From positions 372,001-436,000 of the forward strand of contig SAXG01000013.1 in assembly GCA_012932865.1 (NCBI GenBank): DNA of 64,000 nt. The letters are read 5' to 3'. Shown piece after piece: positions 44,101-54,600 of the stretch (the first letter of the stretch is position 1; each line of letters starts with the position of its first letter). Below the pieces are notes generated by a model that was not told the origin of the DNA, did not search any database, and saw nothing but the letters and a program-made list of their open reading frames with translations. Origin of the DNA: Amylostereum areolatum. Lineage: Eukaryota > Basidiomycota > Agaricomycetes > Russulales > Stereaceae. Position numbers and translations under genes: made by a program.

Positions 44101-45199
44101 TGGGTTCAAAGCCGTCTTTCATGTCGATAGCATGGTCCCATGGCCGTCGGTCAGGAAGTCGCTCGGAGGTTTTCTTGTCGAACACAGGCGCAAAGTCGCG
44201 GTACGGAGGGGGGACTAAGTCTTCAAAGGTTTGCGGGCGTGCGTTCTCTTTTGAATGCTCTGCAAGCTCCTGCGCTTTTGTAAAGCCCGCGCGGATAGGT
44301 ACTGCATCTGGATTAGGACCGTCGGTTTCAGGGAGGATTCCGGCGTGGCGTAGTCCATTGATCTCCCAGTCTCGGAATACCATGGGCCGCTCGTCGTCGT
44401 CTTCAGTGAAGAGTCGTGCGGGTAGAGGGGAGCGATGGACCGTGCGGACGCGAACACCTTTGACTCTGCGTGCAGGAATAACATAAGTGGGGACTGGGGT
44501 CCAGGACACATATGTCGGCTCTGGGAAGGGATCGTCCAAACGAGAGGTGTCCTCGGGGTTTTACCTGCTTCAACCTTACGCTGTGATTGGACCGATGATG
44601 GTCTCCGTGGCTTGGATTGCGAGGTTTGTCACAGGAGGTTTGGACAGAGTGCACGAGGGGGGGCAGCGGAGCATGTCAACACGGTCTCGTTGCCAGTCTA
44701 TGGTGGGATTGTGCTCAGTCGAGCCAGTCTGTTCCAAGGATCATGTCATGATCGCCGATGTCGGTGATGAAGAACTCAGCTTCTTCCTCATGGTACGCCC
44801 TTTGAATCTTGCGAGTATATCCGGATCCGCTGGGTCGTTGTGTCGCGTACCCAGCCCATGACTGTTCTCGGTGCCAGTCCACATTACGCACGGGGAACGG
44901 GTTTTCTAGTTTTCTTGTGGTGAGCTTCTTGCGTTCAACGAAGCTTCGGTTCAGGATAATTCCTTCTGCGCCGCTATCAAGCAGCGCGTCTGCGTCGATT
45001 TCTCTTTTGGTAACTCGTCCGATCAGCTTGACTTTGAGCGTGATCGATGGTGTTTGCCTGTTCTTGGTGACAGTAGACAGATACAAACACGGGGGATACG
45101 ATTGCTCACAGGTATGCATGGATGATAATATAGCGAAACGATTCGACGATGATACCAAAAGTCCTTTGCCTCCACCAGACGACGCGACTGGGGGGCGTT
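41173..45199 (-). pseudogene. Ty3-type pol: protease, RT, RNase H, integrase, chromodomain (broken)
   Basis: Protease has DALLDSGAEGIILN (DSGA active site). RT spans about 44100-43400 with FVKKKDGKLRPVQDYRELN and IIYMDDILV. RNase H has VEVDASDFATGG and WTDHKNLEHF. Integrase has the zinc-binding region (GHPGRFKTYELVSREYWWPG ... CATCQ) and core (STDFIVELPD, SDRGPQFAGQV, TDGQTEREN). The C-terminal chromodomain, about 41450-41310, reads YDVEDIVDSKPTRNKKGIQY followed by [16 protein letters not shown]. Breaks seen: LGTDWLD-stop between protease and RT, a frame change after CKTKDTEV, a TGA in PADDEL-stop-RDIV, and a frame change before the chromodomain. Chromodomains in such integrases guide insertion to heterochromatin; that role is family knowledge. 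Confidence 0.88.
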
Positions 45200-46226
45200 T
45201 CAAAAATCCTGCGATTCCAGGATGTCCTTCAACAGCGCTACTGCCTGCTCCTTGCCTTCCGCGTCCAGATCCTTCAGCTGGCGAGTGATCGCCGCGATGG
45301 TTTTGGATGGGTCGGGAGCTGCTTTCGCAGTGGACGGAGCCGTGTTCGTCGGCAGGGGAGGGGCCTTGGACCCAGTCTCTACTACGCCCACCCGTCGCGC
45401 GCTCGAGTCGCGGTTGGGGCAGTCGCGAGAGACGTGACCGGCTTGTCGACACATGAAGCACTTGCCTTCGCGCATCATCTTTGCGCGCTCGTCGTCCGTC
45501 AGCTTTGCAGGGCGGGTCGAGGTGTTGGTGAAGGCGCCGACTCGGCGCGACGAGGAGTCGTTGGTCGAACCAGTTCGAGGTGAGCGCGACAGCCCCCTTG
45601 GACTGACTGCTCTTCCTCTCCGGGTTCTCTTCGAGCCACTGGTGGTTGATGCGGCGGGCGCGCTCCTTCCACTCCGCGAGCTTGGTGGGGAACGGGTACG
45701 ACCGGGCCACCTGCTTGCCGAGGTCACGCTGAAGTCCCTTCTTGAAAAAGTGGATTAGCGCCTCGTCGTCGTACGCTGACATGGTTGCCAGCATCTCAAA
45801 CTCGGTGATAAAGTCAGTGACGTCCCGGGTGGTCATTGCGAGCTCGTTGATCTTACGCTGAGCCTCTATCTTCGGATCGACGGGCACGAAGTCTTTGCCA
45901 AACCTCTCGAAGAGCTCTTTGTAGGAGCTATAGTGGAGTGTTGGGGGCGTGGGGTCGAGGGTGTCGGCGTCTTCCTTCTCGTCTTCATCGGCGAAGAGTT
46001 CCATGCGGCGATGCGTGGCCCAGGCTTTCGCCGTGTTGTCCTCCATCAGGCTAAGGAGGAGCATCATCTTGGCATCATCTGTGGCATAAACATCTTTGTT
46101 AACGCGCAGGAACATGCGGAGCTCGAGGGAGAACCGGAGGGTGTCGCGTCTATCGCCTTTGAATGGCTTTGGCTTGGGGCCGATCTCCCGCTTGGAGACG
46201 GCAGGTTTGGATTCGGCATCGGACAT
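45200..46226 (-). pseudogene. Ty3-type gag with CCHC zinc knuckle, frameshifted
   Basis: Starts MSDAESKPAVSKREIG. The capsid-like region has LRMFLRVNKDVYATDDAKMM, ELFERFGKDFVP and MTTRDVTDFITEFEM, typical of retrotransposon gag. Near 45580 the frame must shift by one base to continue into AKMMREGKCFMCRQAGHVSR followed by DCP, a CX2CX4HX4C zinc knuckle, and on to a stop at 45200. It packages element RNA in virus-like particles; this is known for gag families. Confidence 0.82.
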
Positions 46227-46288
46227 CTTGTCGAAGGGGAGGGGGACGGGTGGGGGGGACGAGGGGCTGTGGAGGACGTGATGATGGT

Positions 46289-46915
46289 CTAGAAGAAGTC
46301 CGCCGCGATGGGGCGACGGCCGAGGAGTTTCTTGGTGAGGTAGCCGGCTTTTACTGCCTGGCGGATCTTATGTTCGTGGTGGCGGCGACGAAGGGTCTTA
46401 CCCTTGATGGTGGGACGGAGGACTGGTGGCGGGGTGGATTCGGGGGTCCGGCGGTTAAACTGGGAGACGGAGGTGAAACTGGTTTGGAGGATCGGGTTGG
46501 GGGCGTCCTGGATGAGGTATGTGTGGTAGGTGGGGGCGTGGAGGGTGAATTCAAGGCGTTCGAGATCTATGTTGATGCACGTAGTGATCCGGACGTATAG
46601 GGCGAGGACGACAGTACCGTGATCCTTGTGCCACCTCCACTCGAAGATGCGGAAGTTGAGGCTGTGCGCGGTCCAGGGATCTTTCTTGCAGAGGTTCTGT
46701 ACGGGGACGAGGCAGTTGACGGTGACGGCGTCGGACCAAGGGTAGGGAAGTGGTGCGTCGTCGCGGGGGGTGATCGGCTTTCCGTTGAACGGGAGGAAAA
46801 CCGGTGCGTTCGGGAGGTCCGTGGTGGGAGTTTTTAACGTCGTAGAGACGGCAGAGGTAGATGGAGAGAGGGGTGCGAGGTAGGCGTAGGGGTAGACTGT
46901 CCAGGTGTCAGAAAC
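46289..46915 (-). other. Pre-gag open reading frame of the Ty3-type element
   Basis: An extra frame of about 205 codons lies between the 5' LTR and gag, ending RRPIAADFF-stop at 46289. It is open back into the LTR. It contains TVYPYAYLAPLSPSTSAV near the start and a basic C-terminal region (KGKTLRRRHHEHKIRQAVK). A diverged relative occupies the same position in the copy at 35580. No domain is recognised. It may be an element-specific ORF or leader. Confidence 0.5.
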
Positions 46916-47335
46916 GCAGTTTATGAGACCGATGAACCGCCTAAGTCGCAACGATGGGAGGAGCAGAGAAGAAAGATAGATTCGAGAGTGTCAGGGTCTA
47001 GGGTAGTGCAACGTGCGCTACAGTACCGTATGACGAGATGGACAGTCTGAGGAAAAGGGAAAAGGGATACTGTCCTTATATACAAGTGGGAACGATGGTG
47101 CGATGCGATGCGATAGTGGTGCGAGCGGGGGGAACAATAAGAAAGGAGTCATGGGGAGGAGGGCGGGAGTCCGGAGCAATGATGTCATAGATAAGGATGC
47201 GGAACACCGTTCGGAAGTCCGGGCAGTGACGTCGTTGGAGCATGTGATGCGAAGGAAAGTCATGTGCCGTGACGCGTCGCGTGTAACAGGTCTGCAAACG
47301 AAGAAAGAAATGGAGCGATCCGTGACAAAGATCGC
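46916..47335 (-). repeat. 5' LTR of the Ty3-type element (420 bp)
   Basis: Near-identical to 40750-41172, with TGTCAGAAACG and CCGTGACA ends. It abuts, with no spacer, plus-strand pol sequence of the same family at 47336. Confidence 0.92.
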
Positions 47336-49513
47336 ACGGGCCTCTGTTCGACCTAACAAAGAAGGACTGCACATGGAATTGGTCGGCGGAATGCCAGAAC
47401 GGCATTTAACGCACTTAAATCTGCGTTTCACCTCCTCCCCTGTCTTAGTTTATGCCTGATCCAAGGAAACCCTACCCTCGTCGAAGTGAGCCTCAGACTT
47501 TGCCTACTAGAGGTATAACTCTCGCAGAAAAAGGCCACGACGGTCACTGGCATCCAGTGGCAGTATCTGTCCAAGGCCCTGTCGAAGAACCGGAACACAA
47601 CCTACTACGACTCTACGACAAGGAGGCTACTCGCGATCATCCGTGCCGAAGCCCTGGCGGGCCACTACATCGAAGGCGCCCCCAACACCGTCGAAAGCTG
47701 GACAGACCACAAGAACCTGGAGAGCACTTTCAAGACGTCACAGAGCTGAGCCGCCGACAGGCACTGTGGGGCTCTATTGTACCTCACTTGATTTGACTTC
47801 GTGCTCGTTCACAAACCAGGAGTATCCCATCGCCCAGACCCAATGTCCCAACAACCTGATCACAAGCAGGGCGTTGAGAATGACAACAAAGAGTGTATCT
47901 TGCTCGACCCCAAGTACTTCCAGATACGTGCAACAAGGCCAGGAGCAGTAACCTCCCTCGGCGATGTCGAACTCCGACGACATATCCGCGACTGCAAGAC
48001 CAAGGACGTCGAGGTCGTTCAAGCTCTGGATGCCATCTTACGGAACAGACCACGTACACTCGTCAAGAACCTTCAAGAATGGAACTACGAAGAAGGCCTG
48101 GTCTGTTTAGAGGAAAGGTATATGTCCCTGCAGACGACGAGTTGCGACGCGACATTGTCAAAATGTACCATGAATCGCCCCTGGCTGGACACCCTGGTCG
48201 CTTCAAGACTTACGAACTTGTGAGTCGTGAATATTGGTGGCCTGGCATGTCTGTCTTCGTCCGCGACTTCGTAGCAGGATGCGCAACCTCCAGTCGACAA
48301 AGACACAGAGCAGCCGACCCACGTCGACATGATCCCGAATGAAGTACCCGACCGACCATTTGGCGCCATCTCTACCGACTTCATTGTCGAGCTCCCTGAC
48401 TGTGAAGGCTATAATGCCGTCAATGTCGTGGTTGATCGCCTCACCAAGATGGTGGTTACCACCCCATGTACAACGAAGATCACCAGCGATGGCACGGCCG
48501 ACATTCTCTTCGATAAGGTATACCGACACTACGGCTTAGCAGACAAGATCATCTCGGATCGCGGACCCCAATTTGCTGGGCAGGTAATGCGTACACTCAA
48601 CGAGAAGCTCGGGATCAAGTCTGCCCTTAGCACAGCGTATCAGCCACAGACAGACGGCCAGACCGAACGCGAAAACCAAACCTTGAGCAGTTCTTGCGAG
48701 TATTCTGCAACTACCGTCAAGATGACTGGTGAAGTGGTTGCCCTTCTTCGAGTTTTCATCACAACTCCCGTACCCATGCAGCTACTGGAAAGGCCCCCTT
48801 TGAAGTCCTCTACGGCTTCCTCCCCAAGATGTACCCATCCGTAAACCCGTCCTCAAAGGTCCCTGCAGTTGAAGAATGCCTCCATCAACTTGAAGAAGTC
48901 TGACAGAAGATCAAGGCCAGCCTTGCGCATCTGACTTAATGAAGCACTACAATGTGACACGATCAGCAAATCGACACTGTTCGCCGTCGGAGACAAGGTC
49001 TGGCTCGAAGGCAAAAACCTGAAGACGACGAGGCCGAAACCTAAGCTTGCTGCCAAACGATTTGGACCCTTTGAGATTGTTGATGTTATTAGCCTAGTGA
49101 ACTACCGCCTGAAGCTGCCGAAGACGTGAGAATCCACCCAGTCTTCCATGCTTCGCTGCTCACCGCGTACAAGGAGACAACGGCACATGGTCCAAACTAT
49201 GAACAACCGCCGCCTGACCTCGTTGACGACGAAGAAGAATATGACGTTGAGGACATCATCGACTCGAAGCCGACCCGCAACAGAAAGGCACACAATACCT
49301 CGTCAAGTGGGCAGGCTACCCTGACTCCGAGAATACCTGGCTCCCTCGCTCCTCGCTCTCAAAAGTCACCGACATGATCGACGCCTTCCACAAATGCCAT
49401 CCAAATGCGCCCGCCCTGTGCGTTCCCTTGGCATCTCCTTTGACGATTTCCTCACATCTACCCTTGCAGATGACATTGCGCTCCAGGCGAAAGCGCGTCT
49501 AAAGGGGGGGTAA
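47336..49513 (+). mobile_element. Chromodomain Ty3-type pol fragment, plus orientation (RT end to chromodomain)
   Basis: It begins mid-pol with ARPLFDLTKKDCTWNW (RT/RNase H junction). It continues in several frames through RNase H (GHDGHWHPV), integrase (GHPGRFKTYELVSREYWWPG at about 48190-48250; STDFIVELPDCEGYNAVNVV; SDRGPQFAGQ; QTDGQTEREN), the post-integrase region and a chromodomain remnant ([16 protein letters not shown], about 49230-49280). It ends at the polypurine tract AAAGGGGGGG before the LTR at 49514. Many frameshifts make it non-coding. It may be the 3' end of the element whose 5' end is at 35157-37165. Confidence 0.82.
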
Positions 49514-49936
49514 TGTCACGGATCGCTCCATTTCTCTCTTCATTTGCAGACCTCGTACACGTGACGCGTCACGGCACATGACTTTCCCTTGCATCACATG
49601 CTTCAATGACATCATTGCCCGGACTTCCGAGCGGGGTTCCGCATCCTTATCTATGACATCATTGCTCCGGACCTTCATCCTCCGCCCCATGACTCCTTTC
49701 TTATTGTTCTCCCCGCTCGCACCACTATTGCATTGCATTGCATCATCGTTCCCACTTGTATATAAGGACAGTATCTCTTTTCCCTTTTCCTTAGACTGTC
49801 CATCTCGTCATACGGTACTGTAGCTTGCACTGCACTACCCTAGACCCGGCACTCTCAAATCCATTTGTTTTCCTTTGCTCCTCCCATCGTCGCGACTTAG
49901 GCGGTTCCTTCGGTCTCATAAACTGTGTTTCTGACA
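49514..49936 (+). repeat. LTR of chromodomain Ty3-type family, plus (423 bp)
   Basis: Ends TGTCACGG and TTTCTGACA; it is the 3' LTR of the fragment at 47336. It is more diverged from the minus-strand pair than those are from each other. Confidence 0.9.
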
Positions 49937-50480
49937 GCCCGCATCTTTGCTGCATCAAGAAAGAGGGAATCATATGCAGAGTTGTCCAGGTGCTCTCTTT
50001 GCCAAGAAGTTCTGCAAATGTTGTGATTAGCAGGAATAGTCAGGTAGAAAGATGATAGAAGAAAGGGAAGGGAAAGAGACCGACTTGCTTTAGCATACAG
50101 AGACGAGAGTGCATCCATCTTATCTGTCAAGACATCCAAGTCTGACGGAAGTAGGATAGTCGGAGCAAGCTGCTCCCACTTTTCCGCACCAAAAACAAGA
50201 CATCCAAGGTGTGGTACTGCTTGAGGGCATTCTGAACAAATGTGGGTCCAAAAATGTCAAATGAAGTAGACAAGTTCTCCTGCATGCTATGTCAGATGTA
50301 TTACAGTCTCTTGGTAAGAAGGCATAAAAACAGACATTGTAGGCCTGGAGCAACGAGAACATCCGCTCTGGAATGTACACAACGTTTCTTAGCGTAAACG
50401 TAGAGATAAACACATATCTCAAGCGTTCAGCATCTGTTGGTGCAAGCAACCCGTTACGAAGGCACATAGGACAAGATAGA
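49937..50480 (-). pseudogene. Fragment of an unrecognised gene abutting an LTR
   Basis: Minus-strand protein-like stretches with intron-like gaps: DAERLRYVFISTFTLRNVVY with IPERMFSLLQAYN, then after an acceptor-like CAG ENLSTSFDIFGPTFVQNALK, then (one frame over) AEKWEQLAPTILLPSDLDVL and DALSSLYAKAS. A GTCGGT donor and a further exon (ELLGKESTWTTLHMIPSFLM) run into the LTR boundary at 49936. At least one frameshift is present. Domain unknown; it could be a host gene or part of a DNA transposon. Confidence 0.45.
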
Positions 50481-50744
50481 GCCTAACAAACATGTGTCGT
50501 CTGAGTTGGCCCTGAGCAGCAAAAATTTGCTATACTATACTTCAAACTTGGTGGGGATGGGCCATTGCATGCATGGCAGTACAGTTCCTCCTTTTCTCTC
50601 CCTTTCCAATGTATCATCTACAGTCTCCTCATATAGACATGTTTATTTCTTGGTATAAGATATAGAAGTATGTAAATGTCCACACTTCCCCTCCCCTCTG
50701 ATGTGTAAGTGTACACATATTCATATATTTCTGTGTTGAATTAG

Positions 50745-51065
50745 GAGAGTATGCAAGCGCTCACACTATTTGGTTAGGGTGCAGGAGCGCGAGAGACTCA
50801 CACCATTTATATTGGGGTGCGAGGCACGCAAGCGCTCACACCATTTATTGTGGGGGTGCGGGAGTGCGCAAGTGCTCACACCATTTTGTGCTGGGATGTG
50901 GGAGTGTGCAAGTGTTCACACTATTGTGTTTAGGTGCATGAGCATACAAGCACTCACCCCATTTGTGTTGGGGTCTGGGAGTGCCCAAGTGCTCACACAA
51001 TTATGTTGCTGTGGGAGTGCACAATGCTCACACTGTTTTGTGCTAGGATGCAGAAGCACTCATAT
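50745..51065. repeat. Minisatellite, about 8 units of 38-45 bp
   Basis: Imperfect units with the core GGGAGTGCGCAAGTGCTCAC followed by ACCATTTTGTGCT. Units drift progressively towards both ends. The purine/pyrimidine alternation gives chance open frames, which are ignored. The 260 bp before it (50481-50744) hold nothing recognised. Confidence 0.8.
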
Positions 51066-51200
51066 GGAGTTGCAAGATATAGGAGTATAAATATGTCACA
51101 AATGGCATTCTTCACATAGTTTGTTGTACTAGTTACTGGTTCCATTTCGGAAGGTGCCAATTTTATTTTATTCCATATATGACATGTTTTCCAATAGTCT

Positions 51201-51280
51201 CACATGACCAGAGAGCAGAAATGACGTAGTTGGTGTCTGCCTGCACGCTGACTACGTCATTTCCGCTCTCTGATCACGTG
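51201..51280. repeat. Long inverted repeat: 30-bp arms, 20-bp loop
   Basis: Arms 51201-51230 and 51251-51280 are complementary at 27 of 30 positions and each contains ATGACGTAGT or its complement. It could be a very small MITE, a cruciform or hairpin, or a paired binding site (TGACGT is a CRE-like core). No flanking duplication is obvious. Confidence 0.85.
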
Positions 51281-51419
51281 ATGAACAGGAATATCATTGT
51301 GTACTTTGGGACATATTTTTCACAACTCATGTCCCTCATTTCTCGGCAGCTACACTGATTTTTTTCAATCATATAAACTCATTGTATTTATATATATATG
51401 TTTTATATGAAACCGAACA

Positions 51420-52020
51420 CCACATGGAGAGCATGGGCACGAATGTGCACGGATCCACTGTGGGCGTGAGCAGGGTGGGAGAATGCTGAGTTGAGGGCAG
51501 CAGCACGGGCATGTCGACAGTGGTGCAGGATCTACAAGGTGGCGGTGTGCGTGCAGGCAAGTCCATGCTGGGGTGCGCACACATGTCAGGGCGAGGAGGG
51601 CAGTGCGTCGAGGACGGGCAGTGGGTGCGTCAAGCATAGGCACAAGTACGAGGGCGGGGACGTGGGCACGGGGAGGTCGAGAGGGCAGAACATTGAGGGA
51701 GAGGACACGGCCGCATCGAGGATGAGGAGGGTGGGGCGTTGAGTGGTGACACCGTGGGCCGTGGAGGCGGGGGACATGGGACGGGACGCGGCACATCAAG
51801 GGTGAGGACATCAGGATGGAGGGCAAGCACGCGGGCATGTCGGGGCGGGGACATGGGTAAGGACCGGGCGAGGAGGGCAGGACGTCAAGGCGAGCATGTA
51901 GCCACGTTGAGGGCAGGGGACACAGGCAAAGATGAGGAGGGTGGGGTGTTGAGGGCGATGCCACATGCACATGGAGGCGATGCCGTGGGTGCATGGAGGG
52001 GCAACAACGCGGGCGCGACA
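51420..52020. repeat. Strand-biased G-rich degenerate repeat block
   Basis: The plus strand is dominated by GGGCACG, GAGGGCAGG, GGGGACATGGG and similar motifs without a strict period. Long frames (for example minus 52021-51365, Pro/Cys/His-rich) are composition artefacts. It ends abruptly at integrase sequence near 52021, so the junction is probably a recombination or insertion point. Confidence 0.6.
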
Positions 52021-53150
52021 ACTCCCTGACTGCGAGGCTATAACGTCGTCAATGTCGTAGTCGATCGCCTCACCAAGATGGTATTTACCACCCCATGCAC
52101 GACAAAGATCACCACAAATGGCACGGCCGATATCCTCTTCGACAAGGTATATTGACACTATGGCTTAGCAGACAAGATCATCTCGGATCGTGGACCCCAA
52201 TTTGCTGGACAGGTGATGCGTACGCTCAATGAAAGCTCGGGATCAAGTCCGCTCTCAGCACGGCGTATCCCCCCCAGACAGATGGCCAGACTGAACGTGA
52301 AAACCAGAACCTTCGAACAGTTCCTGCATGTATCTGCAACTACCGTCAAGATGACTGGGTGAAGTGGTGTTCTCCTTCTTCGAGTTTTCCTCACACTCCC
52401 GCACCCATGCAGCTACTGGAAGGCTCCCTTTGAAGTCCTCTAACGGCTTCCTCCCCAAGATGTACCCATCCGTAAACCCGTCCTCAAAGGTCCTGCAGTT
52501 AAGAACGCCTCCGTCACCTTGAAGAGTCCGACAGGAGATCAAGGCCAGCCTTGCCCTCGCATCCGACTTAATAAAGCACTACAATGGTGACACGATCAGC
52601 AAATCGACACTGTTCGCTGTCGGAGACAGGTCTGGCTTGAAGGCAAAAACCTGAAGACAACGAGGCCGAAAGCTAAGCTTGCTGCCAAACGATTTTGGAC
52701 CCTTCGAGATCGTTGACGTCATTAGCCCAGTGAACTACCGCCTGAAGCTGCCGAAGACGTGGAATCCACCCAGTATTCCATGCTTCGTTGCTCACCGCGT
52801 ACAAGGAGACAGCCGCTCACGGGCCAAATTACGAACAGCCGCCACCAGACCTCATTGACAATGAAGAAGAATACGACGTCGTTGAAGACATTGTCGACTC
52901 CAAGCCAACTCGTAACAAGAAAGGTATTCAGTACCTCGTCAGTGGGCCGGCTATCCCCGACTCCGAAAACACCTGGCTCCCGCGTTCGTCGCTCTCAAAG
53001 GTTACCGACATGATTGAGCCTTCCACAAGCGCCATCCAAATGCGCCCCGCCCTGTGCGTTCCCTTGGCATCTCCTTTGACGATTTTCCTCGCATCCACCC
53101 TTGCAGATGACATTGCGCTCCAGGCAAAGCGCGTCTTAAAGGGGGGTAAT
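52021..53150 (+). mobile_element. Chromodomain Ty3-type 3' fragment (integrase to chromodomain)
   Basis: Starts within the integrase core (LPDCEG-like, then VVVDRLTKM in pieces), continues through the SDRGPQFAGQ and TDGQTER regions in shifted frames, then the [18 protein letters not shown] region. It ends with a chromodomain remnant, EEYDVVEDIVDSKPTRNKKG (about 52863-52922), and the AAAGGGGGG polypurine tract before the LTR. Many single-base indels are present; it is non-coding now. Confidence 0.8.
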
Positions 53151-53565
53151 TGTCACGGATCGCTCCATTCTCTCTTCGTTTGCAGACCTTGTACACGCGA
53201 CATGTCACGGCACATGACTTTCCTTCGCATCACATGCTCCAACGACATCATTGCCCGGACTTTCCGAACGGGGTTCCGCATCCTTATCATTGGCTCCGGA
53301 CTTCCGTCCTCCGCCCCATGACTCCTTTCTTATTGTTCCCCCCACTCGCACGACTATCGCATCGCATCGCCATCATTCCCACTTGTATATAAGGACAGTA
53401 TCTCTTTTCCCTTTTCCTTAGACTGTCCATCTCGTCATACGGTACTGTAGCGCACGTTGCACTACCCTAGGCCCCGGCACTCTCAAATCTATTGTTTCTT
53501 CTCTGCTCCTCCCATCGTCGCGACTTAGGCGGTTCCATCGGTCTCATAAACTGGCGTTTCTGACA
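53151..53565 (+). repeat. LTR of chromodomain Ty3-type family, plus (415 bp)
   Basis: TGTCACGG to TTTCTGACA. It is the fifth copy in the window and is somewhat shorter through small deletions. Confidence 0.9.
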
Positions 53566-54600
53566 CTACTCCTGGAACCATGTAGTGACGACAAAGTGCT
53601 CGATGTACCGCCGGAGCCCAGCCACACCCATGTCTCCACGTCGAACAAGCTTTGCGACATCTTCGACTGTCGCGCCATATCCAAGCAAGCGGTTTAGGAT
53701 GGGATCCAAAGTCCTCCCAAGCCTCTCTTGGGTCGATGTCGATGTCCGGTATGGCGACAAACTCTGCTAGTTGGTGTCGTTTCGCGCGCCTCGGGAACAG
53801 AGACCGGTAAGTGCTCAATTGCCGTGTTGAGCTTTTGGAGGGTGCAACAGCATGCTGACACACGAGTGCGTTGTCTTCTAGATTGTGTGAGGAAGGTACG
53901 GGAGTGGACCACCGCCAGTGGTTTTGGTGGCCGCTTGCAAAGACAGGGGCTGGTGCCAATGGCGGTGACAGTGCAGGCTGTGGCCGTGCTGTAGAAGTTC
54001 TTGCAGCGATAGGGGCTGGTGCAGATACCATGGAGGGCACACTTTTGGGGTGCGGGTGAGCTCGCCGAAAACCACGATCCTAAGTGCATGTCCCACTTTT
54101 TCTCTTTCTCCTTCTTCTTACGCTTTTCTTTGTTTTGCAGGCACTTCTTGCTTTTCCGATGCTGACGCTTGAAGTTGTTTATACCACCGTTGCTGAGTTG
54201 TACAATCTCCTGGCAGTCGGGGCAGTCACGGCACCATTTTTCACGACGAGCTCACTATCGGAGTCTGGTCCAATGTTCAGATTGCAGCCTGTTGACTTAG
54301 AGTACTGTAACACACCAATTCATCCATCTCCAAGTAATGCTGGGGCGATGTCAAGATGTCGAGCAGTTCATATGCGAGATTAAGGGGTTCTTTTTCTTCA
54401 GGAAGTGGATCCTCACTGCGCAGAAGCAGCTGGAAGCGGTGCATGCACTTGTTCAGCCAATTCAGTCTCGTATTAGGGTAAAAAAGGACAAAATTTGCGG
54501 TGGTCCAAATTTTCCAGACAGACTCGGACCACTGACTAACTAGGTATCCCTGTTCACGGGATCCCATCCCGAGACCCCCTTGCCCTTGTATCACAAAACC
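53566..54600 (-). pseudogene. Broken gene with a zinc-finger-like segment, cut by an LTR
   Basis: Minus-strand pieces in order: LNKCMHRFQLLLRSEDPLPE with NLAYELLDILTSPQHYLEMD (from 54480). After a shift at an A run comes WCRDCPDCQEIVQLSNGG ... NNFKRQHRKSKKC, a Cys/His pattern resembling a zinc finger, followed by a lysine-rich stretch (NKEKRKKKEKEKKWDMH). Then come Pro/Ala-rich sequence, FVAIPDIDIDPREAWE and, one frame over, LDPILNRLLGYGATVEDVAK with RRYIEHFVVTTWFQE running into the LTR at 53565. At least two frameshifts are present. No named family is assigned. It might be the upstream part of the gene whose tail is at 34680-35156. Confidence 0.45.

Larger units (their letters stand above)
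40750..47335 (-). mobile_element. Chromodomain Ty3-type LTR retrotransposon, two LTRs, decayed coding region
   Basis: The full-length structure on the minus strand is 5' LTR 46916-47335, pre-gag ORF, gag, protease, RT, RNase H, integrase, chromodomain, polypurine tract (AAAGGGGGGG then TAA) and 3' LTR 40750-41172. The two LTRs differ at only about ten positions by eye, implying a fairly recent insertion. No 5-bp target duplication is seen: the flanks are AGGGT (left) and AAGAT (right). The left neighbour is copia pol (minus) and the right neighbour is related pol in plus orientation. At least five frameshifts or stops break gag-pol. Confidence 0.9.

Noticed and set aside
50770..51090. Open frame through the minisatellite
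   Set aside because: The frame is a consequence of the repeat unit; there is no start context, paralogue or domain.
51365..52021. 218-codon Pro/Cys/His-rich minus frame
   Set aside because: It is a composition artefact of the G-rich block.
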